This document shows, piece after piece, positions 1-10,258 of a DNA stretch of 64,000 nucleotides. The translations under genes and the position numbers were made by a program. The DNA is from Hydrangea macrophylla (Eukaryota; Streptophyta; Magnoliopsida; Cornales; Hydrangeaceae): assembly GCA_033977485.1 (NCBI GenBank), contig CM066998.1, positions 28,831,501-28,895,500 of the forward strand, given 5' to 3'. The stretch's first letter is position 1. The number at the start of each line of letters is the position of its first letter. The notes beneath the pieces were generated by a model. It did no database searches and was not told the DNA's origin. It worked only from the letters and a program-made list of their open reading frames with translations.

Positions 1-1058
1 CTGTCTTGATTCGACCAGTGTCTCGGAGTTTATTCTGCAGCTAGGTAGTTTACTATGTCAGCATACCAGGGTAAACCCGAGACTGCCATAATTTGCTTGT
101 TTGGGAATTCATCTTTGATTGGTATGGGCTCAGTATTGTCTGTGAATGTTAACCGGGATAAGTGGTCAGCAACCACATTCTCTACTCCCTTTTTATCCTT
201 GATAGTGATATCAAATTCCTAGAGTAGAAGTATCCAACGGATCAGCCTCTATTTCGCGTCTTTCTTAGATAACAGGTACTTGAGGGCCGAGTGGTCTATA
301 AAACAGACTATTGGGGACCCTATCAGATAAGACCTAAATTTATCCAACGCGAAGACTATGGCCAGTAACTCTTCTTCAGTAGTTGTATAGTTCATTTGGG
401 CTTCATTGAGTGTTCTGCTGGCATAGTATATAACATAAGGCTTGTCGTCCTTCCTCTGTCCCAGGACTGCACCAATGGCGTAGTCACTAGCATCGCACAT
501 TAGTTCGAATGGAAAACCCCAGTTGGGTGCCTGTATTATCGGTGCGGAGGTAAGGTGTTCTTTTAGTGCATCAAAGGATATTTGACAGTTTTCCGACCAT
601 TCGAAAGGTGCATCTTTGACGAGTAGTTGGCACAGTGGTCGAGAGATGGCAATAAAATTTTGGATAAAGCGTCGATAAAATCCAGCATGTCCCAGAAAAG
701 AACGGATGTCTCTAACTGTACGAGGGGCAGGTAAATTCAAAATAATATCAATTTTTGCTTTATCGACTTGGATACCTTTGTCAGAGATAATGTGGCCGAG
801 GACAATTCCTTTGGTTACCATGAAGTGGCATTTTTCCAAGTTTAGTACTAGGTGTTTGTCCTCGCATCTCGCTAACACATTTTCAAGGTTTTTTAGGCAG
901 TTATCGAAACTATGGCCAAACACCGAGAAGTTGTCCATGAAAACCTTGAGTGTCTGTTCAACCATATCGCTGAAAATGCTCAACATACACCGCTGCAAAG
1001 TAGTAGGTTGCATAATCCAAAAGGCATGTGGCGGTAAGCGAACGTACCGAACGGACAT
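1..1058 (-). pseudogene. pol: Athila-A pol: C-terminal RT and RNase H
   Basis: The reading frame from 1058 leftward gives the palm and thumb part of RT followed by a Ty3-type RNase H (ELMCDASDYAIGAVLGQR, then [20 protein letters not shown]). It is open to 249, where a TAG interrupts the motif KDAK*RLIRW; a second TAG follows a few codons later. Both positions encode Q in the sister copy Athila-B. The RT catalytic box at about 930-940 reads FMDN instead of FMDD, so a metal-binding aspartate is lost. Beyond 249 the frame continues as recognisable RNase H and linker sequence to the window edge. It joins the upstream RT part through a frameshift near 1005-1058. Confidence 0.88.
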
Positions 1059-1801
1059 GTGAATGTTGTTTTCTCCTGATCTTTACGAGCAATTTCAATT
1101 TGGTTGTACCCACTATATCCATCCAAGAAACTATAATACTTATGACCTGCCACTCGTTCTAGCATTTGATCCATGAATGGCAGTGGGAAGTGATCTTTCC
1201 GGGTCACAGTATTCAACTTCCGATAGTCAATACACATCCACCATCCAGTGGGGACGTGTGTTGGTACTAACTCGCCGTCTTTATTTAGAATTACTGTTAT
1301 ACCGGCCTTTTTGGGCACCACTTGGGTTGGACTAACCCAAGGGCTGTCAGAGATTGGGTATATTATCCCAATGTCTAGAAGTTTTAGGACTTCTTTCTTC
1401 ACAACTTCTTGCATATTTGGATTCAGACGCCTCTGCATTTGTCGCGAAGGTTTGGCCTCTTCCTCCAGATATATCTTATGGGTGCAAGTAGATGGGCTTA
1501 TGCCTTTCAGATCGGCGATAGTCCATCCTAATGCTCCCTTGTGCAGTTTGAGCATTTGGAACAACTTATCCTCTTGTTCTAAACTTAACGAGGCTGAGAT
1601 TATAACCGGATAAGTCTTTTCAGTCCCCAGAAAAACATATTTGAGCTCTTTTAATTCAAGATCGGGAAACTGAAAGTTCGAAGGCATGGTTAACTTCATT
1701 TTCGGAGTCAAGGGTTCATATGGGGTGACCCACATGCATTCCTCTCTATCCTCCTCTTTAGTTTCCGTCATGAGGCAATCATGATTTAGAGCAGTGTCCA
1801 A
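980..1801 (-). pseudogene. pol: Athila-A pol: protease-RT linker and N-terminal RT
   Basis: This open stretch of 273 codons carries the RT fingers and palm: the primer-grip region CIDYRKLNTVTRKDHFPLPF, then FLDGYSGYNQIEIA and TTFTCPFGTFAYR. It ends in an out-of-frame tail after MPFGLCN, where comparison with Athila-B shows a small indel near 1005-1015. The remainder of RT continues in the frame of the 249-1058 segment. Upstream it is separated from the protease frame by an in-frame stop near 1836. Confidence 0.88.
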
Positions 1802-1837
1802 TAGGGTAGAATCGTTGGGTCGATAAGTAGCGTTGAA

Positions 1838-2962
1838 TTATGACACTACCACCTCCAAAGGATCTTTATAGTCAACCAAATCATTTTCGATGATCGTTTC
1901 GATGAAGTTCACTTCTTCTTTATCCTCGTATTCTTCAGGTCGGGGATTTGAAAAAATCTTGACATTTAAAGTCATATTCCCGAATACGATGGTCATGATA
2001 CCACTCCTTATTTTGATTGTGGCATCAATGGTGTTGAGGAATGGACGTCCAAAAATCACTGGGATTTGTGAACATGGATTAGACACAGGTTCAGTGTCGA
2101 AAATCACAAAATCCACTGGGAAGACAAATGTGTCTATCTGCACTAGAATGTCCTCCAATATTCCTCTAGGATATTTGACTGACCTGTCTGCCAATTGCAA
2201 TGCAACTCTAGTGGGATTGAGTTCACCCAACCCTAGTTGTTTATATACTGAATATGGCAGCAAGTTCACGCTTGCTCCTAGATCAAGGAGTGTGTTGTCT
2301 ATCCTTTGATTCCCAATTCTACACGAGACAGTTGGGGTGCCAGGGTCTTTAAGCTTTGGAGGTAACTCATTTTGAATTATTACACTTGCTTGGCAAGCGA
2401 CATAAGCATGTTTTTTTACACTTTGCCTCCTTTTGACTGTGCATAAGTCTTTTAAATACTTAGCGTAGGCTGGCACTTGTTTGATTGCATCGAGTGGGAG
2501 ATTGATTTTTACTTGTTTGAACAACTCCAAGAACTCCTGATTCTTTGCCTCATTTTGGGGTTTCTTAAGCCTTTGAGGGCAAGGTGCAGGGAAAGGGCAC
2601 TTAGGTAATGCAGCAATGACTGGCTCCTTTCCAGGCCTTCTCTCATCTTCTTCTACTTCTTTAGGAGTGTCCTTGTTTAATTCTATTGATTTATCATTAT
2701 TAGACAACTCCTCTTCTTGAGTGGATGGTTTTCTCCTCATTCCCACTTCCTCCTCTTCACACTCCTTGGGAGTAGAATGAGGCATGTTTTGCCCTATGAC
2801 TTTGCCGCTTCTTAATGTTGTCACGGCTTTTGCCTGTTCATGGTTAGGAGGGCCATTGTTGTATCCCTTGGGGGTTGGAAGTGGTTGAGCAGGAAACGTA
2901 CCACTCGAACCCTCTTGACTTGCATCCATCCTCTCTAATGTTGCGGACATTTTACTCATCAT
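1838..2962 (-). pseudogene. pol: Athila-A gag C-terminus and aspartic protease
   Basis: The 374-codon frame begins with the gag tail (MMSKMSATLERMD), passes a charged low-complexity linker and reaches a retropepsin-like domain. The catalytic motif is LLDLGASVNLLP, the DLGA form used by Athila proteases in place of DTGA. The frame goes on with [16 protein letters not shown] and [13 protein letters not shown]. It ends at a TAA after DPLEVVVS, at a position that is CAA in Athila-B. The stop therefore looks like a C to T change and the polyprotein was once continuous. Confidence 0.85.
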
Positions 2963-4086
2963 TTGAATTAACTGTTGTGTTAAGTTTGCATTAGAGAGTG
3001 GATCTTCCTCCTACACCTTCTTGTGAGGTGGCACGTAAATATTTGCTTGTTGGTTGTTAGAGGGTTGAGCTTGGTTGTAGTTGTTTGTTCTATTCTGATT
3101 GAATGGCTGGGACTGCCTGTTATATTGCCCTTGATATTGATTATTGTTATTGTAGGGTTGTTGTTGTTGAAATAGGTTTTGGGTCCCAGCATTGTTTTTC
3201 CAGTCAAACCCGGGGTGATTCCATCTATTATTTTGTGGATTATAGTTGTTGTAGGAATTCCCCGCCCCCCTATACCCTTGCATGGCATTCATTTCCATGG
3301 GGGGTTATTCTTGAAAATATGGCACATTTGGACAATATTGAGTAGTGTGTCCCAGCATGTTACATGTGCCACATGGTTCTTCAGGCAAAAACTGCTTAGA
3401 ACTCTCTCCTTTCATCCCCAATTCTTCCACTTTCTTTACTAGTTCTTCATACTTATTCATCAGATGATCCTCACTTTTTAGTTGATACAAACTTTTCTCT
3501 TCTACGCAGGATATCTGTGATTGTGGCATATCATCTGAATTTGACCACTCATGGGCGTGTTCAGCTAGCCACTCAAAATGAGATTCAGCTTCCTCCGTGT
3601 TTTTACAAAGAAATGGCCCCCAACTCATGGTCTCGACCAACTTTTTCGTTTCACCATTTAGCCCTTCATAAAAGTAGCTGATGGTTCACCATTTTTCATA
3701 CTCATGATGTGGGCATGAGAGTAGCAAATCCTTGAAACTCTCCCAAGTTTGGGTGAACGTTTCATTGCTCTTTTGTTTGTAAGAGTTTATTTGTCGTTTA
3801 AGCTCGGTGGTCATGCGAGGTGGAAAGAATTTCTTCAAGAAAGTGATATTCATCGCATGCCAAGTGTAGATGGAGTTTGGCTTCAAGGTGAGTAACCACG
3901 CTTTTGCTTTGTCCTTCAGAGTGAAAGGAAATAGCATTAAACGTGTCACATCTACAGGACAATTCTGTGAGAAAGTTTTACAAACATCCTCAAAGTCTTT
4001 GACATGTAGATATGCCTTCTCGCTCTCCATTCCATGAAAGGTAGGAAGGAGTTGAATCATTCCATTGTGAAATTGAAATTTGCCTA
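2963..4086 (-). pseudogene. gag: Athila-A gag, N-terminally truncated
   Basis: Three adjacent frames read as one gag. At 4086-3686 there is a capsid-like domain (FHGMESEKAYLHVKDFEDVCKTF, PFTLKDKAKAWLL, FFPPRMTTELKRQI). At 3640-3305 there is the CCHC zinc knuckle CGTCNMLGHTTQYC. At 3298-3011 there is an N/Q-rich tail (YNNYNPQNN, NNNQYQGQYN) ending in VPPHKKV. A TGA after CPHHEYEKW and a TAA after VPYFQE break the frame. The first 80-odd residues seen in Athila-B are absent, because Athila-B inserted here and the far side was later deleted. Apparent codons right of 4086 belong to the Athila-B LTR. Confidence 0.88.
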
Positions 4087-4741
4087 TGACACGCGAATAA
4101 TCTTGTGTGCTCTTGTGCAATACCCAAGTGTAGGTAGACGTGCAAGTAGTAACTGGTAAGACCAGGTCAATCCCACAGGGAAGGTGTTGATCTATTAACT
4201 TAGACTAAACTCAAAAGAAAGGAAAAAATTCAATAATATTTAAAAATGGTGCAGAATACAAAGTTCCACAAACTAAGATTACTAACAAAAGTAATTCAGA
4301 TTAAACTAAAGAACTAATTAGCTAATTAAAGCAATATTCTAAAACAGGATTTAACTTTAAGAAGAAAGTGTTGGGATTACACGAATCCACAGTAATCTAA
4401 CCATCTACCATGCAGTTACTTTGAAGCACTAAGGAGTATATTACCCACAGTTTTCCATATTTCTCTGAAAATAAAGAATCCATAGCCCTTTCATGACCGG
4501 GACTATATCATCACAGTTAACTTGAAACATGTGAAAGCGGTTTAATTCAATAGTTAAGACTCGCACCTACAATGGTGTTAGCATTGAAAGTGGTTTGCAA
4601 AATGTATTGAAAGAAAATGCCTTAGGGCCTTGATTTTTAAAACTATTTTGACAAACTGAGCATGTAGGGACAGTATGATAACGAATCTCAAAGACAAAAG
4701 GTCCTGGAATACTGCAGGGAACATCCTCAAGAATCAGAGAG

Positions 4742-4862
4742 TTCGATCGATCGACGATCGTTCGATCGATCGAAAGCCTTCATCCCTCAATCGATCGAAA
4801 TGTTCTTCTATCGCTTGACTATCTCTGGTTCGATCGATCGAATTACCTCCGATCGATCGAAC
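4742..4862. repeat. Palindrome cluster I in Athila-B 3' LTR
   Basis: About five copies of a 13-14 bp palindrome lie within 120 bp: TTCGATCGATCGA at 4742, perfect TTCGATCGATCGAA at 4761 and 4829, and variants near 4788 and 4850. The same cluster is at 17691-17812 in the other LTR of this element and at 18810-18931 in the Athila-A LTR. In element sense it lies downstream of the TATA box, so it would be transcribed. Confidence 0.85.
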
Positions 4863-5282
4863 ACAGGATTTATTCTGCTGCATGGCAGAGGCTGGAGATC
4901 ACTGTTTCATCGTGTTCTCCCAACCCTAGGACTACTCAGACATCGTCTGGAGTATCACAGATCAATTTTTATCATATGAAAACATTAAGGCTTTGTTTGG
5001 ATGTGAGTTTTTCCTGAAAACTATGAAAACTAGTGATTTTAACTTATCTAGCATGCAATACTACGAGATTGAAGATTAAACTACGACTTACTAAGTACAG
5101 AATGTAAATAAAACAATAAATAAGTAACCTAGAATAATAAACTTGTATTAAACTGTAAGAATCCGAGATCACAACATAAACCTTGAATAAAAACCTACAA
5201 AACACCAAGAAAAACTCTCATCTCTCTCTAAAACTGATAAAAAACAAAAGTTGGGCGTCCCTTGGGACGTAAACAATGCTCA

Positions 5283-5290
5283 TATATATA
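5283..5290 (-). promoter_or_regulatory. TATA box of the Athila-B LTR
   Basis: TATATATA on the minus strand is followed about 25 bp downstream by a short inverted repeat (CGTCCC-TT-GGGACG on the plus strand). The equivalent position holds ATATATAT in the Athila-A LTR near 19335 and TATAAATA in the Athila-C LTR near 31390. Palindrome cluster II ends about 70 bp upstream in every copy. This layout fits an RNA polymerase II promoter in the LTR. Confidence 0.6.
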
Positions 5291-5358
5291 GAAAAACTAA
5301 AGGCTAGGGTTAAAATTCCGCAACTGCTGCGTACACAAAAGTTTCTAAAAATACCATG

Positions 5359-5470
5359 TTCGATCGATCGAACATTTCTCGATCGATTGAACATTTGGAA
5401 CTCAAGCGCTTCAACTTTCTTTAAGCGATCGAACCTTCGATCGATCGAACTATCGTCGATCGCTCGAACT
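5359..5470. repeat. Palindrome cluster II in Athila-B 3' LTR
   Basis: The cluster has a perfect TTCGATCGATCGAA at 5359, a TCGATCGATTGAA variant near 5379, the near-palindrome CTCAAGCGCTTCAA at 5401, and TTCGATCGATCGAA at about 5437 with flanking half-matches. In element sense it sits directly upstream of the TATA box. The equivalent cluster is at 19413-19508 in Athila-A and 31214-31322 in Athila-C. Confidence 0.85.
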
Positions 5471-5721
5471 TCAAACTTTAGCTTTGAATTCTTTTGTCTG
5501 CACTACAGCATTCCAGTTGTCCTGACGTTCATCTCTCTAATCCACACAGCAGAGATCTGCACAAACAATAGCTAAAACAATACAACTTATTATAGATTAA
5601 TCACATTGTATGAAAACTAGCCTTGTAATGCAAATTGCAGATAAAACGGGAAGTTGTGATTAAAACCAATGCAATTCTTCCTTTTAGCGCGGTTGTATTT
5701 TACAAATACCCCCGCTTTGCA

Positions 5722-5733
5722 CAACCCCCAACT
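5722..5733 (-). promoter_or_regulatory. Polypurine tract of Athila-B
   Basis: On the minus strand AGTTGGGGGTTG lies immediately before the 3' LTR start. This is the expected position and composition for the plus-strand primer of reverse transcription. Confidence 0.7.
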
Positions 5734-7851
5734 AGCTTATTGCTAGTCCCTAGCGATAAAGCGAAAATAAAAACTACTAAACTAATACCATCATGACTAA
5801 GAAAAACAAAGAAAAACTAAAAAAAAATAACCCAACTAAGAGAGAAAAAGTTCCTAACTCACTTTCTCAGGAATCGCGGTTGCATTTAGCTAATGCAACA
5901 AGCCATTAAACCCCTAGGTTCCCCCTAGTGGACGAGTGTTGTCTCGTGAGGGTTTGCAGTGAATATACCCACAAAATTCTCCAATTTTAAGCTCAAAAAG
6001 ATTTAGAATAACTTGTAAAATTCCCCCTCCATTAAACTGTTACTTTAACTCTACAGAGATATACTATCCTCAATCAACCCATGAAAGAAATTCACATGCT
6101 CCCTTATATTACCAAGTAAAATATAACATATGTATCACCATCATGCACCCGTGTGTGTGTGAGTTTAACAACCATACGTCCAACCCTATTAAGAGCTATT
6201 TAGACTATTGCACCTTGAAAAACTCGCAGTTTCAGCTCAACTCTCACATTGGCCACCCTAAAAAAGAACGTCTCTCAGAAACTTGCTTTACAATGACCGC
6301 ACACCGTATGAAAGCTTTGATAAGGCTGATATTCTGGGTGCTAATGCTTCCATACTTGACTCTATGAAAAACGGACATTTAAGAGTATACAGTCTCATGA
6401 ATAGAACACTACTTACTAGAGGAGCGAAATACCGTGGATAACTCAATTCACACTTTCATGTTCAAATTAATTGTTGAGAATCTTTAAGACTTTGAGTTTC
6501 GGCTTTTAGTTAGTAGGTGAGGGTGTTGTAGAGAAGAATGTGTTTTTCAGTATGTGATGGAATTTCAACTTCTCTTTTTATTCTTTTCATCTCTCAACCC
6601 AATCTCCCATTCATTTCATATGCTCTTTTTCTTTTCCTTCATTCATCATTCATCTTCTTCTTCTTTTTTTTTTTTTTCTAAGTAACCTGGATATCCCACA
6701 ACTACTTCATTCCATTTCACATACTTTGATGACTCATTCTTAATAAATGTATAATACAGCTCATTGAGATCAAGGTATAGATCAAGGACTTGGATTCTTT
6801 GTAATCTCATTGGAAATATTTAGTTGGTGTAGGATCAGGGATGAAGCAATTCAATGAATGTAGGTGAAAGCTATATCAGGTTAAAGAATGGGTAAACGAT
6901 GGCTGAAATCATTTTCTCAACTTTCAATTTTTAGCGCTTAAGTGTTCATTGAGTGTAATTGGTAAGTCCTGAACGTTCTCCTCTAACAAGCAGTCAAAAC
7001 TTTTAAAGAAAAACTGAGACATTTACAACGAATTTACTAAGTATAAACAAGAAATACCATTCGAAATTGTATGAGAATTCCCTCAGAAATGACGATTGGC
7101 TCAATAGCTCACTAAGGGTTATTAGCTTCTACTACTTGTTCTTTTGGCACAATAGTCATATTAACTCAGTTTTCAGGTTTTCTACATAGCTGCCAATTAG
7201 TGCATAAAAGTATTGGATACATAATAGCTTCACACATGCAATCCATCTCAGTGATAACAGAAAACGCGTGAACTTAATCCATAAAAAGATGAGAATACTG
7301 CAAAAGTGTCATCGCCTAATTAACAAGCAGGAGAGATTATTCAAAGTTATTCTATCAATAAGATTCAAAATTAAAAATTTTCAAAATTTTACCAGACCGC
7401 ATTCTAATTAAATTCGAGACATATCCAAGTGCAAAATATGATCATTACGGGTGTATACCTATCTATTAGTATCCCCTACCCCCAACTGAAAACAACAAAG
7501 TTCCCAGAAGTTGATTTTCAACAATTAAAATAGATAGGTATCACCTGTATAGAGCAACGCGATGATAACAAGCATAGCAACCTGGCATAGAAATATAGAA
7601 CACAATCTCCAAAACAACAAGGATCAATAGATAAAGATAAAGCAATAAAACCATGATCCAAACAATACAAACCACTGGAATGGTAAAGGAATAAAATAAA
7701 AGCAGTGATAAATAATGTTCATCCATAACCAAACTAAACAAAATACAGAACTGTCTCACGTGTCCAACCATAACACACCCACCAAAAATAGTACAACAAA
7801 AATGAACATATAATCAAAAGTACAATAACACCACCCCCTCCCCACAAAATG
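5734..7851. other. Non-coding 3' region of Athila-B between env-position ORF and PPT
   Basis: This is about 2.1 kb of AT-rich sequence with homopolymer runs (a T run near 6665-6680) and no ORF that looks coding. Such long untranslated tracts between the env-position ORF and the 3' LTR are usual in Athila elements. I see no nested insertion here. Confidence 0.6.
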
Positions 7852-9303
7852 CTACGCGGCTCCCGACGGATCATCATCAGCCACGTCAGAAGGAATGTCA
7901 ATGGGAGCAGGTGGCAGTGGTGCAGTAGCAGGTGCAGTACCAGCAGAAGTGAATGGAAGATCAGCAGTAAGTGGAGCAGAAAGTGATGGATCGGCTGCAA
8001 CAGAAGTAGTGGATGGACCTGTAGGAGTAGGAGCAGGTAAAGATGTTGGATCGGCAGCAGGTGGTGCAGACGGGGTAGTCGTAGGATGGTGAGCAGAGTG
8101 AACGGCCTGATCGACCCCAATCTGAATCAATACAGACTCAAGCAAGGTCTGCAGCTGATCCATCCGGCCCTCAAGTCTGATCCTGGCCTCTCTCTCCTCC
8201 AATAGCAGCTCATAAACTGTCGGGAGAGGCACAATGGAAGAAGACTCTCCCTGGGCCTGAGTCTGCGACCGCTGTCGCAACTCAAACTGCTGAACAACAG
8301 CAACCGGATCCTCCTCCTCATCGTCTGTATCAAGCTCCTCGGCCTCTGTGGGCGTCCCTCAAGCTCCAGCCTCTGTGTCTATCCCACCACACCTCTTCTT
8401 CTTCGCCTCCACCTTCGCTTTCCCTTTCCCTTTCCCTTTTCGTTTCCTCTTCTGGGCATCTGAGCGGCGAGCCGCTGCCTCGCCGAATCGGCTGGGAGAA
8501 GAACAAAGGTCATCTTCAGCAAGCTCAGGAAAGCCGGCCTGAGCCATAACTCTGTGAATCGCCCAAGCACCTTTCAGGTGCTTCTTGGAGGCGATGTAGC
8601 GGATGGGATGGACCATGAAGTCGATATAAAGCCGGGGTAAGCAGACCGGCTGTCCTGTCCCCACTGTAAATAAAACTCGCGCATACCAAGCCACGATCTT
8701 CTCTTGATAAGAGGTCACCAAGAGACAATTGCTGAGGACCAGGTGAAGCATGTGGTAGTCGTCGGTAAGGAAGTGGTCCTCAATCAAAGCCTCGCCATTC
8801 CAAGAAGGAACGGCGCCTCCGGTGAGCTCGCGGATAATGGCAGATGGTGGTGTCTCAGGTGCGTTAGGCCGATGGGGGCAAATATAATCTGGTACCTCTG
8901 GTACCCCCAAGGCGGCCGAAACTGTAGCGGGACTGATGACGAACGCCCGACCCCGGAAGAAAGCATGATATGTGAATGGTGCGTCCGGGTCGTGTATCAT
9001 CGTCGCGCACGCACCTCGTATCCATGACAGATTTACTCTCTTGGCAAGCGATAGTAAATCGAACCAGTGGGGCATGGAGCGAATCTGTGTCAGGAACCAC
9101 GGGTACTCCGACCAGATAGACTCGACAGGACGCTCAATCATCACCTTCCGCACCCGGAAATAACGCTCGTACCATCCCCGATCCTCATCATTTTGGAACC
9201 AATGTGCGGGTACCGGATCAGGTATAGTGAGGCTGAGGGGCTTGGACTTGTGGTAGCCAGTTACTAGATTCATCGTGGCAGCCCTGAAAATAGAACACAA
9301 CAC
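7852..9303 (-). pseudogene. Env-position ORF of Athila-B (putative plant transposon protein)
   Basis: One frame of about 482 codons runs from 9303 to a stop at 7852, broken only by a TGA at 8359-8361 where an arginine CGA would restore it. The N-terminal 280 residues form a globular, W- and H-rich domain (WYERYFRVRKVMIERPVESIW, HAFFRGRAFVISPATVSAALG, HFLTDDYHMLHLVLSNCLL). The pattern recalls the 'putative plant transposon protein' families found in Athila and related elements. A lysine-rich patch follows (about residues 286-307, nuclear-signal-like). After the stop come an acidic segment, a short predicted coiled coil (ELLLEEREARIRLEGRMDQL) and a P/A/T-rich tail. I see no signal peptide or clear transmembrane segment, so 'env' describes position only. 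A splice acceptor (TTCTATTTTCAG on the minus strand) precedes the second ATG near 9271, suggesting expression from a spliced RNA. Confidence 0.65.
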
Positions 9304-9357
9304 GACACAGATTAGAACAGGGAAGAAACAAAAAAAAGAAACTGTTACTGCTCTAGT

Positions 9358-9478
9358 TCGATCGATCTAACTTTGTTCGATCGATTGAACTGGAGTAGGA
9401 TTCGATCGCTTGAGCATAGTTCGATCGCTCGAACATGTCAGCTTCGATCGATCGAAAACAGTTCAATCGATCGAACAC
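9358..9478. repeat. Palindrome cluster in the leader of the env-position ORF (proximal)
   Basis: About six copies lie in 120 bp: TTCGATCGATCTAA at 9358, TTCGATCGATTGAA at about 9376, TTCGATCGCTTGAG near 9401, TTCGATCGCTCGAA at 9420, TTCGATCGATCGAA near 9443 and TTCAATCGATCGAA near 9460. It is the same motif family as the LTR clusters but lies in non-LTR internal sequence, just upstream of the ORF in element sense. Confidence 0.85.
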
Positions 9479-9558
9479 AGCGATGTGATGCGCTCGCAAA
9501 ACCGAATGGGAAAATGAAAAGCGAACGAAAAAAAGAACTACAAAATGGAAATCCTAAG

Positions 9559-9578
9559 ACCAAGGGGACACCCCCTTG
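9559..9578. other. Perfect hairpin in the env leader
   Basis: CCAAGGGG-ACAC-CCCCTTGG is an 8-bp inverted repeat with a 4-base loop. An analogous short hairpin (CGTCCC-TT-GGGACG) lies just downstream of the TATA box in the LTR. It might be a leader RNA structure; function is unknown. Confidence 0.5.
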
Positions 9579-9812
9579 GGATTTTTCTAACAAAATGAAA
9601 GACAAAGGGCTCGTGGAGCCGACCTCGGTGTAGAAACACGCAGTGGAGGGAAGATGATGATGAGGGTGATAATCAAAGCCCCCAAAATGAGGTGTATGGA
9701 TGCTAGAGATGGAGAAATCGCAGAGTCGCCCTCTCTCTGTGTGCGATCGCTCGAGTGTGTGAGAGTGAGGGAACTGAAGAGGTGTTCTGAAGACGACTCA
9801 TTTAAAACAACG

Positions 9813-9933
9813 TTCGATCGATCGAAAAACGTTCGATCGATCGAAAGTAAATCTCTCAATCGATTGAGTAAAGCTTTCAAGCGCTTGAACACGAAGGGTT
9901 TTCGATCGATCAAAATAGGTTCGATCGATCGAA
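9813..9933. repeat. Palindrome cluster in the leader of the env-position ORF (distal)
   Basis: There are perfect 14-mers at 9813, 9832 and 9920 (TTCGATCGATCGAA), 9855 (CTCAATCGATTGAG) and 9876 (TTCAAGCGCTTGAA), plus TTCGATCGATCAAA at 9901. The variant palindromes keep self-complementarity by paired changes. A weak TATA-like TTTTAAAT (minus strand, about 9800-9806) follows directly in element sense, so the layout imitates the LTR promoter. Confidence 0.85.
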
Positions 9934-10258
9934 CACAAAAATTACAGAATTCTTTGAAACAGTGAACCAAAACACCCCCCAACTATTAGAAACAAATCTG
10001 GACGTGCAGAGATACTTAAAAACAGTTCAATTGCAGACATGTAGGCCAGAATGGACATCACCCAAAAGATAAAATTGCAAAGATTTAGTAATAAAAGATT
10101 CAAAATGCAGTCAATTTGCAAAATTATAACTCCCCACGTGATCCGTAGACCATATTACATAGAAAAATTAAAATAAAAACCAAACTAAAAAGCATTTGCC
10201 CAGAATTACACTTTAATTGAGAAAAATGAAAATGACAGAACAAAACTGAAGTGGACCA
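9934..10258. other. Non-coding stretch in Athila-B env region
   Basis: This is AT-rich sequence without a credible ORF. In element sense it lies upstream of the distal palindrome cluster and downstream of the small ORFs between integrase and the env-position ORF. Confidence 0.5.

Larger units (their letters stand above)
1..4086 (-). mobile_element. Athila-A: internal part of an Athila-type Ty3/gypsy retrotransposon
   Basis: Reading right to left this segment encodes gag, aspartic protease, reverse transcriptase and the start of RNase H, in the order typical of Ty3/gypsy elements. The gag and RT sequence (for example LKDKAKAWLL and FPLPFMDQMLER) is of the Athila lineage. The right end stops abruptly at 4086 inside gag, where the 3' LTR of another Athila element (Athila-B) starts. 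The rest of Athila-A gag is missing and its 5' LTR survives at 18167-19762. The integrase, env region and 3' LTR lie left of the window. Several stops and frameshifts make the copy non-functional. Confidence 0.9.
4087..5721 (-). repeat. 3' LTR of Athila-B
   Basis: This is a 1.63 kb LTR. On the minus strand it begins TGCAAAGCGGGGG next to a purine-rich tract and ends GTGTCA. The same sequence recurs at 17035-18166 (truncated), and diverged relatives occur at 18167-19762 and, in plus orientation, at 30961-32590. It contains a TATA box near 5283-5290 and two clusters of the palindrome TTCGATCGATCGAA, one just upstream of the TATA box and one inside the transcribed part. Confidence 0.92.

Noticed and set aside
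3686..4120. Gag ORF start at 4120 (MHKSTQDYS...)
   Set aside because: The first 11 or so codons lie in the Athila-B LTR. It is an accidental fusion at the insertion junction.
7541..8120. Hydrophobic leucine-rich ORFs (7541-7771, 7734-8120) as a transmembrane envelope
   Set aside because: They are out-of-frame readings of the P/A/T-rich tail and AT-rich 3' sequence. They do not continue the env-position frame.
8704..9267. Plus-strand ORFs opposite the env-position ORF
   Set aside because: They are antisense shadows of a long coding frame with no recognisable domain.
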